Assembly (NCBI GenBank): GCA_963556695.1
Contig: CAUWAG010000013.1
Span: forward strand, 1 to 64,000
Length of the DNA stretch: 64,000 bases
Direction of reading: 5' to 3'
From: Anthostomella pinea
Lineage: Eukaryota; Ascomycota; Sordariomycetes; Xylariales; Xylariaceae
This document shows positions 20,955-30,824 of the stretch, piece after piece (positions within the stretch are counted from its first letter, which is position 1; every line of letters starts with the position of its first letter). The notes under the pieces were generated by a model. That model did no database searches. It saw only the letters and a program-made list of their open reading frames with translations, and was not told where the DNA came from. Both the position numbers and the translations under genes were made by a program.

Positions 20955-21305
20955 ATGAGGGCCTCACTTCTTATGGCACCTGCTTTCACAGCACTCGTTT
21001 CAGCAGTCCCCGATACCAATGGAGACTCCCCTATCGAGAGAGGACTCCCCGCCAAGACTCTCCGGGACTACGAGCCACCGTCACGAGACCTACCAAGACG
21101 AAGAATCTCCTCCCGAGATCAAGCCGAAGACATTTATGTTCACTGCATGAATGACGCCGTGGACCAATGCAAGAAGGCGATGCAGAAGAGAGGAGATGTT
21201 GATGACTTGAACGAATGCATCGAGAATTATCGAGAGGACGACTGTAAGGAAGGCAATGAGAAGTTTTGGGGGAAGGCTATTAAGGGTATAATCGCGGTAC
21301 TCTAG
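20955..21305 (+). CDS. Small secreted cysteine-containing protein
   Basis: 116 residues. It starts with a hydrophobic signal peptide (MRASLLMAPAFTALVSA, probable cleavage near residue 17-18), followed by a basic, Pro/Arg-rich segment with possible Kex2-type sites (SRDLPRRR) and a helical C-terminal half with four cysteines (HCMNDAVDQC...NECIENYREDDC). There is no known domain. Size, signal peptide and cysteines fit a candidate effector or other extracellular small protein. The leader from 20890 is CACTC/CCAC-rich, as in fungal 5' untranslated regions. An in-frame extension upstream to 20877 would reach into the LTR and is unlikely. The family C LTR sits directly upstream, so its promoter was changed by the inversion described under findings. 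Confidence 0.75.
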   Translation: MRASLLMAPAFTALVSAVPDTNGDSPIERGLPAKTLRDYEPPSRDLPRRRISSRDQAEDIYVHCMNDAVDQCKKAMQKRGDVDDLNECIENYREDDCKEGNEKFWGKAIKGIIAVL

Positions 21306-21727
21306 TACGCGGGCGCGACGAGGGCAAATGTTTCATACCTCAGCATTTATTTCCTTGACCCAACGCGGAGTCGTTTATTCATTCATTCATAGTCTACCTT
21401 CCCTCTTCATGTAATCTCTTCAAATGGCAATGGCGTTTCGGATCAACACTTTAGCGCGATTACATCGTCCGATGCACTGCATGCTTCTGCCTCAAGCCCT
21501 GTGACCGCACGGTCCCAGGACCCGGAAAAGCCGTCACGGTGGCTTTTTGGCTGATGACTGATCAAGAGGGACGGTATTTAATGTTACGTAGCCGTTGCAG
21601 CAGAGTTCTTCGATAGATATATCACCATATGAACCACCTTTCATGCATGAACAGTGCTCTGCCGTAACCTTTCACACGGCCTCATGAACGGTTAGACTTG
21701 TCCCATCTGTGAGATGAGTTAATTGCC
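21306..21727. other. Intergenic
   Basis: Between the small secreted protein gene and the unknown minus-strand gene. Nothing recognised apart from a short ATTC repeat (about 21378-21391). Confidence 0.4.
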
Positions 21728-22440
21728 CTAGGCAAATCTCTTATGGTCATAGTCAGTGATTTCCAAAGTGGGCCGATCCATGTATAGTCTATTCAGATGG
21801 TTAGTTGGGGCTGACGAGCATAACGAACAAGTAGGAAAAAACTCACGGTGTGTTGATATCAGCGTCTCCCCATCTCTCTAGTATCTCACGGACGGTTTTT
21901 CCCAATCTCATATGGAAAGACCATACATTGTTCATGTATACAGGCCACACTCGATCTTGCTCCATCACCTGTCCATTGTTCTCGATATTGCACAGCAGCA
22001 ACCTCCCGGTGTCCAATGTCACCTGATCAGCAAATATTGAAGTGCCATCCCAACGGTGAAAAATCACCGTCCCCCGGCTAGTCATTGCAAGGTAGCTGAA
22101 GCTGGCGGGTTCGAAGAAGGATCATTCGTAGTAGTCCACGGGGTGTGAGGGGATTGGGCCCGGCTGGGTTTGGCTCCAGTACAGCTAGGTCGTCTTCTCC
22201 CAGTGCCGGGCCGTCCTCACCATTCAAGTGGTATAGGAGAATACGGATCTTGGTCCATAGCGCCCGATTGCGTGGGATGAGAGGATTTCCAACAATGATG
22301 TTGCAATGTGAACGATCCATCACGTTCCGCACCAGGTCTCCCTTCAGCTCTGGGGGATACCATGACTCGTCTTCGCGGACCGATGCTCTGTTCTGATAAG
22401 CATCGCGGCTAGCTTGGCTCATAGATGCCCACTGGTCCAT
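21728..22440 (-). CDS. Hypothetical protein, frame change inside
   Basis: I do not recognise this gene. A first frame from ATG 22440 (MDQWASMSQASRDAYQNRA...WYPPELKGDLVRNVMDRSHCNIIVGNPLIPRNRALWTKIRILLYHLNG) runs to 22078. A second frame overlapping it by a few bases carries GTVIFHRWDGTSIFADQ...VWSFHMRLGKTVREILERWGD to about 21847. A consensus donor (gtgagt) at 21846 and acceptor at 21789 give a 58-bp intron and a final exon ending PLYMDRPTLEITDYDHKRFA at TAG 21728. The two main frames need a one-base shift near 22085, so the gene is either damaged or contains an intron I could not place. The regular splice site and amino acid composition support a real coding origin. Confidence 0.5.
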
Positions 22441-22499
22441 GAGTTTCCGCCTTTAGAACATCTCGTGGTTGTCATCCTGAATGCCAGCGAGACGAGCTA

Positions 22500-23308
22500 C
22501 ACTCCCCGGCCATAAGTCTCCGAGCATCCCTGTTTTACATCAAAACACCCCAACTTTACGCGATCGTGATAAATCGAGTAAAATAGATACAACTTAAGTA
22601 CTTATAGTACATATAGTTAAATTTACTGGAATATTAAAATGGGGTTTTAAAAACTTTGACATCTTAAAGATAAAGGTCGTAAATGTTACTTTATTAAAGG
22701 TTAAATTTTCGATAAAAATAACTTTCTGTGACGGCCTGCACAGACCTTCCCACATGACAAGCGGATACTTCCCAATAGGGGAAGGATCTGACCAGAGGAT
22801 CCCCTTAAAGGGGCAACCTCCCACTGTACCTATCTCTCTCTCTCTCTCTTCCTTTCCTCTCTAGTCTTGATATTCTCGTCAATAGAGTAATAGCTGCTTG
22901 CTGCCGGCCATGTCCCAGCACCTCAGTACGCTCGCCGTGACACTTGATAACATATCTATTTTTTTGAAATCTATCACATAAGGTTTTTCGTCTTATACGT
23001 GTATTACATGTCATTTAATATTATATAACTTTATTACGACTTATACGATTATTTGAACATTTCTTATAGCTTTATTAAGATTTAAGATTTAAGATTTTAA
23101 ACTTTATTTTTATATATCTATTTCTTAATATTTTAGTCGCTAAGAAAATATATATTTAGAAACTAGTTACAAAAACTTCAGCATTTTCCAATATTAGTTT
23201 CTTATAATATCTCATTTTAAAAGCTTTAAGTCTTTAGTTATAAAAGCGTAAAGGTAGGGCATTTTGGTGTAAATGCGGGGATGCTCGGAGACTTATGGCG
23301 GGTCAGTG
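22500..23308. mobile_element. AT-rich TIR element (degenerate DNA transposon or MITE)
   Basis: Imperfect inverted ends of about 60 bp. The left end begins CACTCCCCGGCCATAAGTCT and the right end is the complement of CACTGACCCGCCATAAGTCT, both continuing through CCGAGCATCCC to CTTTACGC. TA lies outside each end (22498-22499 and 23309-23310). The interior is strongly AT-rich with no open frame, as after RIP, and contains a family A solo LTR. Without that LTR it is about 590 bp. Confidence 0.7.
22727..22942 (+). repeat. Solo LTR family A inside AT-rich element
   Basis: 216 bp, TGTGACGGCCTG...CTCGCCGTGACA. Less mutated than the AT-rich DNA around it. Flanks CTTTC and CTTGA are only a weak 5-bp duplication. 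Confidence 0.8.
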
Positions 23309-24370
23309 TAACACACTCTCCTGTTTCCAAGGGTCAGCTATACTCTCTTCGTCCATTTCGTGAACCGGATGCTAGGGGCATTCCCTGACTTCAAGAAAAA
23401 GCTGCCACCCCTTGACAATGTCATGCATTGTGTGCATGATGGGCTCAGGGTGGCATCGGACGTGAGACGGAATGCCGCCTGGCCAATACTTAGCAGGGTC
23501 TGACATTGCTATACATGCCGTCTAAATATGACTATGGTTGAGTGTGATACTTCCAGACACGTCGACTAGAGAGGTTCATATGCTCTGGGTGACTGCTTAC
23601 ATGTAAGCTCCTTGACTGGCGTGTAAATGTCAGGGTGTCAGGGGTCATACGGCGATGAGGGGCTATAGCCGATGTGGGGTAAGGGTATATATAAGGGGGT
23701 CTCGCTCCCTTGAGGGCTGTAAGGCCAGGTTTCTATTGTATATAATGGTCTTTTTTGGAATGGATGCCCTGTCACGCTGCCGCGCCCTTGTTACTTGACA
23801 GCAAACTAGACTTAGCAGTAGGACCACTTTCCACCTTTGAAGTCGCACCGGTTACTAGAAGACCGAGCAGTAGCTTCATTTGGCGGCAGGATAATATCTC
23901 AACACCGGGCGAGATATCAGACTGCGTAGTGTATGAATATTTGCTACAGACGTACTAGAGACCGGCTAGGGGTATAATGTCCTTATCTCTACGGGTATGG
24001 TACGGCCAGGATTCGTCCTCCCTATTCTTCAGGCTTGAGCGGGCGTATTCAGGAAGCTTCACATCCCTGCATAGACTCGAAATAACCATGAGCTGGGGCA
24101 ATCCTTCAAGCCACTGCTATTTAACTAATCAACGAATGACCTAGCACAATCTCGAGTGTAGCAAGTGAGTCATGGTCAGGCATGTCAAACCTCGTCGAGG
24201 TCTTATTGGCTGACCGCTACCCCACTACAGCTGCGCCCCTTTACTCATACAGAAGCTCAGAGGTACAAAAGGGGCACTGGCACCCCCGCCTTGTTTTCAT
24301 TTTCTTCCTCCTTTCTCTTACCTTGCAGCCCACAGGTTCCCACCCCTGTGTGATTGAGACATCCCGCACC
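23309..24370. other. Intergenic, upstream of the VIT-vWA gene
   Basis: No gene recognised. A TATA-like GGGTATATATAAGGGGG lies at about 23683-23699, but no coding region follows it. The reading frame of the VIT-vWA gene is open upstream to 24182, with a weaker ATG there. Confidence 0.4.
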
Positions 24371-27091
24371 ATGGCTCGAACCAAACAGACAGCAAGAGGC
24401 GGTGCCAACACCAGTACGCCTCTCTGTGGCTGTTGGTTCCCCTTTAGCAGACCTGAGTCCCCTCATCACATTCGACGGTCATATCTTCCTGCCCACAAGA
24501 TCCAAGCCAACACTATCATCAAGGATCTAACATCCCGTACCACGCTAACTCAAAAATTCACGAATGAGACCAACGACAATCTTGACAACATCATCTACTC
24601 CTTCCCTCTTTATGATGGCGTATCTGTCGTTTCCTTCACTGCGACCGTCGGCAGCGTCAGGATCGAGGGTGTCGTCAAGGAGAAGCACGAAGCTCGCCAG
24701 GAATACAATGACGCCCTCGCGAGGGACGAGGCAGCAGGACTGTTGGAGCAGTTGCCCGAAGCCTCCGATGTCTTTAGCACTCGGATTGGGAACGTTGCAG
24801 CCGGAATCACTGTTACCATTGAGCTCGTCTATATAGGCGAGCTGAGGCATGACGCTGAAGCCAACGGCACGCGATTCACCATTCCCGCCGCTATAGCTCC
24901 GCGCTATGGGTTGACACCGCACGATATTTTGAGTGCCCATTCGTTATCATCTACCAGCGAAGCTATCCACTTTGCAATTGATGTGGATGGCGTAGAGGGA
25001 TCTCAGATTCGGCAGTTGCAATCCCCGAGCCATCCGATTACGGTGACCATTGGTCGAACCACAGAGATGTCCGAAGACGAACACATGTCCCATCGTGCCT
25101 CGGCGGCCCTATCTATCGACGATACTGTCCTAGACAAGGACTTCATTATCATCATCTGCGCCACGAATACTGGTGCACCGAAGGCCCTTCTCGAGACGCA
25201 CCTGACCATTCCCAAACAGCGTGCGCTGATGGCAACTTTGGTCCCCAACTTCAAGATACCTCCATCGCATGGAGAAGTCGTCTTCATAGTTGACCGGTCT
25301 GGAAGCATGGGTGGTAAGATCGACACCGTGGTTAAAGCAATGACCATCATGCTCAAATCGCTTCCTCTTGGGGTCAGGTTCAATATCTGTTCTTTCGGCA
25401 GCAGCCACTCCTTTCTATGGCCTCGTAGCCAGTACTATAGCGTTTCCAGCCTTGAGGAAGCACTGGCCCACGTCAATGAATTCGCACCAAATTTCGGCGG
25501 TACGGAAATGCTGGAGCCAGTCAAGCTGACGGTCTCGCATCGTTGCGAAGACACGCTCCTGGACGCTATTCTCCTGACAGACGGCCAGATCTGGAATCAA
25601 CAGGAGCTTTTCGACTTCGTTGCCGAATCTTCCAAACTGTACTCTGCACGATTCTTCTCGTTGGGAATCGGAAGCGGATGTTCAACTGCTTTGGTAGAGG
25701 GTGTTTCTGCTGCAGGGGATGGTTTCAGCCAGTTCGTCGCTGAGGGCGAAAGGATGGACAAGAAGATGGTACGACTTCTCAAAGGGGCTCTGACGCCGCA
25801 CATCAGGGACTACAGCCTTGAAGTCAAGTACCAGAAGGATGATGACGACTACGAAATGGTCGAGTCCGTCAAAGACGCCTTTAAAATCGGCGTCGCTCTC
25901 CCTCTTAGGCTAAAGAGAGAATCTCCCCGAAAAGCTGCGGTGTCCCTATTCGATAAAAGCCTTTCTCATGACTCGGACGATGATGAGGATGTACCATTGG
26001 CAGAACGGCAACGGACCATGTTGCCTACCCCGCCAGAGTTCGCACCGCCATCAATGCTGCAGACACCTTCTCAGATCCCCTCACTGTATCCCTTTGCACG
26101 AACAACGGTCTATGTCCTGCTCGGACCATCCACGTACAACTTGACCCCTCAATCACTCGTGCTCCGCGGCACATCGGAGCACGGTCCCCTCGAGTTCGAG
26201 ATCGAGGTTGAGGATGTCGGCAAAAGTCAGACGATCCATCAGCTTGCAAGCAGAAGAGCCGTCCACGAGCTGGAGAAGGGCCGGGGCTGGCTGTCCGAAG
26301 CCAAGGATAAGGAAGACGACGTCCTGCTTAGGAGCAAGTATGAAGGCCAGTGGGAAGGCATTCTGCAGCGTGAAGCGGTACGACTGGGTGTGCAGTACCA
26401 GGTGGCTAGCAAGTGGTGCTCGTTCGTGGCTGTTCAAGACGGGCGTGAGATGCAGCCTGTTGTTTTTGGCGGCAAGATACCGCGAGTAAATTTGGGACAG
26501 GCTCCAAGGAAGCAGCTAGCCTCCAAGGCAGCGAGAAAGTTTGTTCCCACTGCAAGTGATGTTAGACAGAGAAAAGTGGCCAAGGTTGGTACAGGTGATG
26601 CTGGGAGCACTCAGGAATGCACGCCGGCTTCCCCGGTTAGCCATCCCCGACGGTCTACGAGGGCTTCGGTTCGATCGCAATCTGCTCTCCACTCTCAGGG
26701 GTCCAATGCGATGGATGTCGACGAGTCCGATGCCCAGGCGAGATTGCCCGAGACCAACAACGCGAAGATGCACGCGATCATCGGCTTGCAGAAGTTTGAT
26801 GGTTCTTGGGACTGGGATGAAAAGCTCATCGCTATATTGGACGGCAATCCAGGCAGCATGATGAGCAGGAGTGGCCGGAGGTCTGTCAAAGCTACGGCTT
26901 TGGCTGTTGCTTTTTTCCAGGCCTGTGTGCCCGAGGAGGAGGACGCGTGGGAGCTCATTGTCGACAAGGCCAAAGGGTGGCTTTCTCAACAACCAAGGAT
27001 GGACGTTGACAAGGAGATCGCCGAGGCCGACAAGCGTTTCATTGGGTATACGCAGTATGGCCAAGTTAAGGATTGGGAGTTTACTATGTAG
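24371..27091 (+). CDS. VIT-vWA domain protein carrying split histone H3-tail sequence
   Basis: 906 residues, one exon, start chosen at ACC-ATG-G (24371). Residues 2-11 read ARTKQTARGG, identical to histone H3 residues 1-8 plus G12-G13. A VIT domain (about 19-165, LCGCWFPFS... to GELRHDAEANGTRFTIP) and a vWA domain follow. The metal site is complete: DRSGS at D308/S310/S312, T378 in FGGTE, and D404 in LLTDGQ. Residues 711-723 read APRKQLASKAARK, identical to H3 15-27. After a low-complexity basic/Ser linker comes a helical C-terminal module (LQKFDGSWDWDEKL at about 806-819) typical of VIT-vWA and vault-PARP relatives. VIT-vWA proteins are usually scaffolds or protease-inhibitor relatives, and the cellular role is unknown here. 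An alternative ATG at 24182 would bury the H3-like end. Confidence 0.9.
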   Translation: MARTKQTARGGANTSTPLCGCWFPFSRPESPHHIRRSYLPAHKIQANTIIKDLTSRTTLTQKFTNETNDNLDNIIYSFPLYDGVSVVSFTATVGSVRIEGVVKEKHEARQEYNDALARDEAAGLLEQLPEASDVFSTRIGNVAAGITVTIELVYIGELRHDAEANGTRFTIPAAIAPRYGLTPHDILSAHSLSSTSEAIHFAIDVDGVEGSQIRQLQSPSHPITVTIGRTTEMSEDEHMSHRASAALSIDDTVLDKDFIIIICATNTGAPKALLETHLTIPKQRALMATLVPNFKIPPSHGEVVFIVDRSGSMGGKIDTVVKAMTIMLKSLPLGVRFNICSFGSSHSFLWPRSQYYSVSSLEEALAHVNEFAPNFGGTEMLEPVKLTVSHRCEDTLLDAILLTDGQIWNQQELFDFVAESSKLYSARFFSLGIGSGCSTALVEGVSAAGDGFSQFVAEGERMDKKMVRLLKGALTPHIRDYSLEVKYQKDDDDYEMVESVKDAFKIGVALPLRLKRESPRKAAVSLFDKSLSHDSDDDEDVPLAERQRTMLPTPPEFAPPSMLQTPSQIPSLYPFARTTVYVLLGPSTYNLTPQSLVLRGTSEHGPLEFEIEVEDVGKSQTIHQLASRRAVHELEKGRGWLSEAKDKEDDVLLRSKYEGQWEGILQREAVRLGVQYQVASKWCSFVAVQDGREMQPVVFGGKIPRVNLGQAPRKQLASKAARKFVPTASDVRQRKVAKVGTGDAGSTQECTPASPVSHPRRSTRASVRSQSALHSQGSNAMDVDESDAQARLPETNNAKMHAIIGLQKFDGSWDWDEKLIAILDGNPGSMMSRSGRRSVKATALAVAFFQACVPEEEDAWELIVDKAKGWLSQQPRMDVDKEIAEADKRFIGYTQYGQVKDWEFTM

Positions 27092-27615
27092 CTACAACCG
27101 TTTTCCATTCCCCGTGTTCCCTTACGATTTTTCTGTCTCCAATGCACCAGAAAGAAAATTTATCTTGAGAACTCATTCTATCTGTAGCCAAAGTCCAGAT
27201 CACCTGTTTGTTATGAACAGACCTGCTGAAGAATTTTGGCCAGGAGGTGATCATGTAGTCGTCGCTACTCCGGCCAGCTGCGCCGGCCGGGATATCAGTC
27301 AAGGCCTACGGCGACATTATGGTACTTAGCATCTCTGACCAAGCTGATTGACGTTAGGGAGGTGGCGAACCTAGGAGGAAGTTATGCTCCTCGGCTTTGG
27401 ATTGAAAAGCTAGACGTTGAATGAGGCCGATGAATCGAGCGGGCGTGCTATCCTATTGTTGCCAAGCTATCGCCCGCATTTTTGTGAAGTTTTTCCACCA
27501 GTGAGATCAAGTTGCTTCGCCAGCACCTGCATTCATGGAAACTTGGGAAACTCGAACTGCCTTTGCTTCTCTCTCTCAAGTATTCGAGACATCGCCGCCA
27601 ACGTGATCAGCCAAT
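27092..27615. other. Intergenic
   Basis: 3' region of the VIT-vWA gene and 5' region of the PEBP gene. Nothing else recognised. Confidence 0.4.
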
Positions 27616-28316
27616 ATGTCCCTTTCCGAGTACACACGAGCTCTGAACGACTCGCTAGCGAAAGCAAACCTCGTCCCAGGCTCAGCAGCTAGCCTGATAC
27701 CAGCGGGCTTCACCCCAACGACCAAGCTCGACGTAGAGTTCGAGGGCAAGCTCGTGGAGCTAGGCAACTTCTTTCGCGCTGGAGAGTGCAAGCAAGTTCC
27801 GACCATTTCGTTTGCTGCAGAGCCAGAGACGCCTCTAAATGCCACATACACGTTCATCTTGACCGATCCCGATGCGCCCACCCCGGATGACCCAAAATTC
27901 GCGTTCTGGAGACACTTAGTCCTTGCCGGAGTGCGGCCCCGGGGCACGGAGGGCGTGGCGTCCATTTCGAGGCCGGCCTTGACTGAATATCTTGGTCCTG
28001 GACCCAAAGACGAGTGCGTCGCTACTGCTGGATTACACCCTATAGCCTCAGAGGGCTGCCCGCTGACAGAATCCAACACAGCTCGAAACCCCATAGGTAC
28101 CTCTTCCTGCTATATCGGGAGCCTCAGGACTTGGCATTGACCAAGGAGGATGTCGGTGGTGACGAATTTGTGCAGAGACGGTCGTTCAAACCTGCTGAGT
28201 TCGCAGAGAAGCATGGGCTTCGACTGGTTGGTCTCAACTGGATGACATGTGCGGGGGATGGTTGGAAGGGGAAGAGTAAGGGCGACGCCGTGGAGGATCT
28301 ACCTACGGTTGCCTGA
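27616..28316 (+). CDS. Phosphatidylethanolamine-binding protein (PEBP) family
   Basis: CDS join(27616..28013, 28082..28316), 210 residues. The 68-bp intron (28014-28081) has GT...AG ends and a ctgac branch site; splicing joins LGPGPKD to SKPHRYLFLLYREP and keeps the frame. PEBP landmarks are TPLNATYTFILTDPDAP (ligand-pocket DPDxP), the FWRHLVLAGV segment and HRYLFLLY. In fungi such proteins include the carboxypeptidase Y inhibitor type. There is no signal peptide, so it is probably cytosolic or vacuole-associated. The C-terminal helix region (RSFKPAEFAEKHGLRLVGLNWM) is complete, and length fits the family. Without splicing the frame runs into an unrelated tail and stops at 28140. Confidence 0.92.
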
Positions 28317-28716
28317 TAGTGGTTTACGGGTGGGCGACCCTCAAGGTTGGCAACTACCGAGAAAAGAACATTGAATGTTACACCAGCGGGTGTTCACAGT
28401 TGCACCATTTCCTCGTAACTTTTTGAGGGCCAGCTAAACCTTACCTTTCAGTCAGGGCTTTGTAAGTGTGTCAGTCTTACAACTTGATACCAATAGCATA
28501 TTTGACAATGTCAATATGCATTGCAGATGTCATCCAAACCCAAGTCGGAACCTGTCTTCCAGGGGAGGCGTTGGGGTTATTGACTGTGTCGGACCGATGG
28601 CAGCTGGCAGGAAATGTTGATTGTTACAAAACCGAAGGTGGGAATAGCGGACCTCATTAAAAGCTCAAGACTCACACCAACACTCACCTCACTTACCACC
28701 ACCTCACTCGCTCTAA
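28317..28716. other. Intergenic
   Basis: Between the PEBP and Bin3-type genes. The last 50 bp are ACTCACC-rich, like fungal 5' untranslated regions. Nothing else seen. Confidence 0.4.
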
Positions 28717-29433
28717 ATGGAGGCAACATCAGATACGCCAAGTGCAGCCGATGCCGCGGCCCCTCAAACCAACAACGCCCGTAACCGCGCACGGCACAAC
28801 CAGCTCCACAGCCACGGCAACTACCACAACTACTACTCCTTCCGCGCCCAGCAGGTACCCGATCCCCGTCTCGCCCTCCTCGCGTCCCATCTCCTCTCCA
28901 AGCGCGTCTTAGATCTCGGATGCAACGCCGGCAAACTCACCAAAGAGGTCATCACGCACTTCTCCGCCGCCTCCGCACTAGGCGCCGATCTCGACCCGGT
29001 GCTCATCGCACAGGCCGAGGCCGCGCCCTCGCCACGGAACTGCACCTTTCGGCTGCAGGACTTTCTCGTCCCGGGCTGGGTTGCGACCGCCGCCGAGGAG
29101 CGGTTTGACATCGTGCTGCTACTCAGCGTGACGAAGTGGATCCACCTGAACGCGCTCGACGCGGGGCTGTTGGCCCTGTTCCGCGAGGTGCACGATCGCA
29201 TGCTGGTGGAGGGCGGGGTGTTGGTTGTCGAGCCGCAGGAGTGGGACAACTACAAGCGGGCGGTGCGGAAGGCGCCGCATCTGAAGCCCGGCTTTGCGAT
29301 GTTGGAGTTGCGGCCGCCGTTCTTGGAGGCGTTGGCCGGGGTGGGGTTCACTCTTGAAGAGGATATCGCGCGGGAGGAGGGCGGGTTTAGTCGGCCACTG
29401 CATGTTTGGCGGAAGGGGCCTTCTCCTGGATGA
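28717..29433 (+). CDS. Bin3/MePCE-type RNA 5'-methylphosphate capping methyltransferase
   Basis: 238 residues, intronless. The N-terminal HGNYHNYYSFRAQQVPDPRL block is the signature of Bin3 proteins. It is followed by SAM motif I VLDLGCNAGKLT, GADLDPVLIAQA (acidic loop contacting SAM), and the Bin3-specific LLLSVTKWIHLNALDAGLLALF and VEPQEWDNYKRA. Members add a methyl group to the gamma-phosphate of RNAs such as 7SK or U6. In fission yeast the relative is a telomerase and U6 snRNP factor. No other domain is present, so this is a minimal single-domain version. The first 25 residues are Ala/Asn-rich and probably disordered. The ATG is the first in the transcript-like leader. Confidence 0.9.
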   Translation: MEATSDTPSAADAAAPQTNNARNRARHNQLHSHGNYHNYYSFRAQQVPDPRLALLASHLLSKRVLDLGCNAGKLTKEVITHFSAASALGADLDPVLIAQAEAAPSPRNCTFRLQDFLVPGWVATAAEERFDIVLLLSVTKWIHLNALDAGLLALFREVHDRMLVEGGVLVVEPQEWDNYKRAVRKAPHLKPGFAMLELRPPFLEALAGVGFTLEEDIAREEGGFSRPLHVWRKGPSPG

Positions 29434-29936
29434 ATGAAGGGGGGAGGCTGGTGGGAATATGGTGTACTACTCTGCTTTTTCGACTCATGGACTCTCGGTC
29501 GGTTGGAAGATGTCCGTTGTGTAGACTCCAGCCCGTTGTACTATGATCATCCGCGGTTACAAGCACACATCCAACTCCAGTCAAAGGCAAGTCATCGGAT
29601 GAAAAGTCTTCAGATGCAGTCAGTCGAACTCCTCACAACCGTGACTCCCTATTGCGCTGCTTCAATTTAGAACATCATAAAGCTGATTGAACATGAAGCA
29701 GCACACACAAAGCCCCTATGTTCCTTGTCAAGACAATATGATTGTCACGGCCTTTGTCTAACAGTCGTAGGCATGGATGCTGTTCTTTGTCGTGATTCAA
29801 AGCTTTTTGGGTACCTGTGTAAACATGGTCGTACGTCTCTGGTATTTAACTGCGAACTGCGCCGCAAGCTACTGCGACGTCTCTGGGAGAGATCTATTAT
29901 CACTTAACAACCTCACAAACCAAACCACACGGCAGA
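29434..29936. other. Intergenic
   Basis: Between the Bin3-type and RING-like genes. Short open frames only, nothing recognised. Confidence 0.4.
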
Positions 29937-30824
29937 ATGGCAACCCACCTAACCAGTAACTATCTCCCCGATGTCCAGATGCATTTGGATAGTTCGGGAG
30001 GGGAAGACAATCCTTCGTTAGAGATTACGTGCCAAATCTGCCAACACAGCAAACTTGACGTTTCCCAGAGCGCGCGGGCGCTTGCACTAGGTGAGCAAAC
30101 CGATGCCCAGCATTCTGAGTATCACAAACACGCCGCTCGTGGCATCGAGCGGACAGTTGTCTTACCCTGCGGGCATGTGTTCGGCGCCCGCTGTATAAGA
30201 GCAAGATACGCCGACAGGAGAGGAGTATGCTGTCCATCTTGTGGGTATAGAGTGGCGTATGCAAAATGTGGACACGATATCCGGCCGGCCTTGATTCTAG
30301 TCAACAGCAATGATCCCATCAGAGACATGTTCCCACTGACGATGCCAGAAGGTGGTGAGGTCCCGAACCATTGCAAGGATTGCGTCTGGAAAGAGAAAAT
30401 CCAACCCAAACTCAAGTATGCGCTCAACGACCGGTGCCCGCAGTGTACCCAGAGGGGCAAAGCCGGTGTCCCACAAAACCCAATCGGGCACGACTTGCAT
30501 CGCACGAGGCACCTCGAGTATAACCTTGACAAGGCACTGACCGAAATCATGTCCCTCGTCCAGCCAGAGTTCATCACGCGCGAGACGGAGTCCTCGCTGG
30601 AGAAGACCATGGCCGATGACGAATGCCGTCAGGTCAACCGCTCTCTACTGAGGGTCACGATCCTGACGGGGCTGGAGAACACGATCTGGCGCCGGGCGGA
30701 AAAGGATAACATCTCGGAAGAGCAGTCAAAAAGACATAAGGCAGGGGTGCAGTCCGTTGAAGAACTTCTGAAGCAGTGGCTCATGCCAATGGATTTCCGC
30801 AACACCGCCAGGCGCATGTGGTAG
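29937..30824 (+). CDS. RING-like zinc finger protein
   Basis: 295 residues, intronless. An N-terminal RING-type finger is spread over about residues 32-108: CQICQ as the first pair, a long insert, then LPCGHVFGARCIRARY and CCPSCG. A second set of Cys/His pairs follows (CGHD at about 111, HCKDC at about 144, CPQC at about 164), which may bind another zinc. The C-terminal half is helical and charged without a known domain. RING proteins commonly act as E3 ubiquitin ligases, but that function is inferred only from the finger. This type of RING with a long loop is common in lineage-specific fungal families. Confidence 0.8.
   Translation: MATHLTSNYLPDVQMHLDSSGGEDNPSLEITCQICQHSKLDVSQSARALALGEQTDAQHSEYHKHAARGIERTVVLPCGHVFGARCIRARYADRRGVCCPSCGYRVAYAKCGHDIRPALILVNSNDPIRDMFPLTMPEGGEVPNHCKDCVWKEKIQPKLKYALNDRCPQCTQRGKAGVPQNPIGHDLHRTRHLEYNLDKALTEIMSLVQPEFITRETESSLEKTMADDECRQVNRSLLRVTILTGLENTIWRRAEKDNISEEQSKRHKAGVQSVEELLKQWLMPMDFRNTARRMW

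Noticed and set aside
24182..24370. Upstream in-frame ATG extending the VIT-vWA protein by 63 residues
   Set aside because: The extension has no conserved feature, and the ATG at 24371 has better context and gives the H3-like N-terminus; kept as an alternative only.
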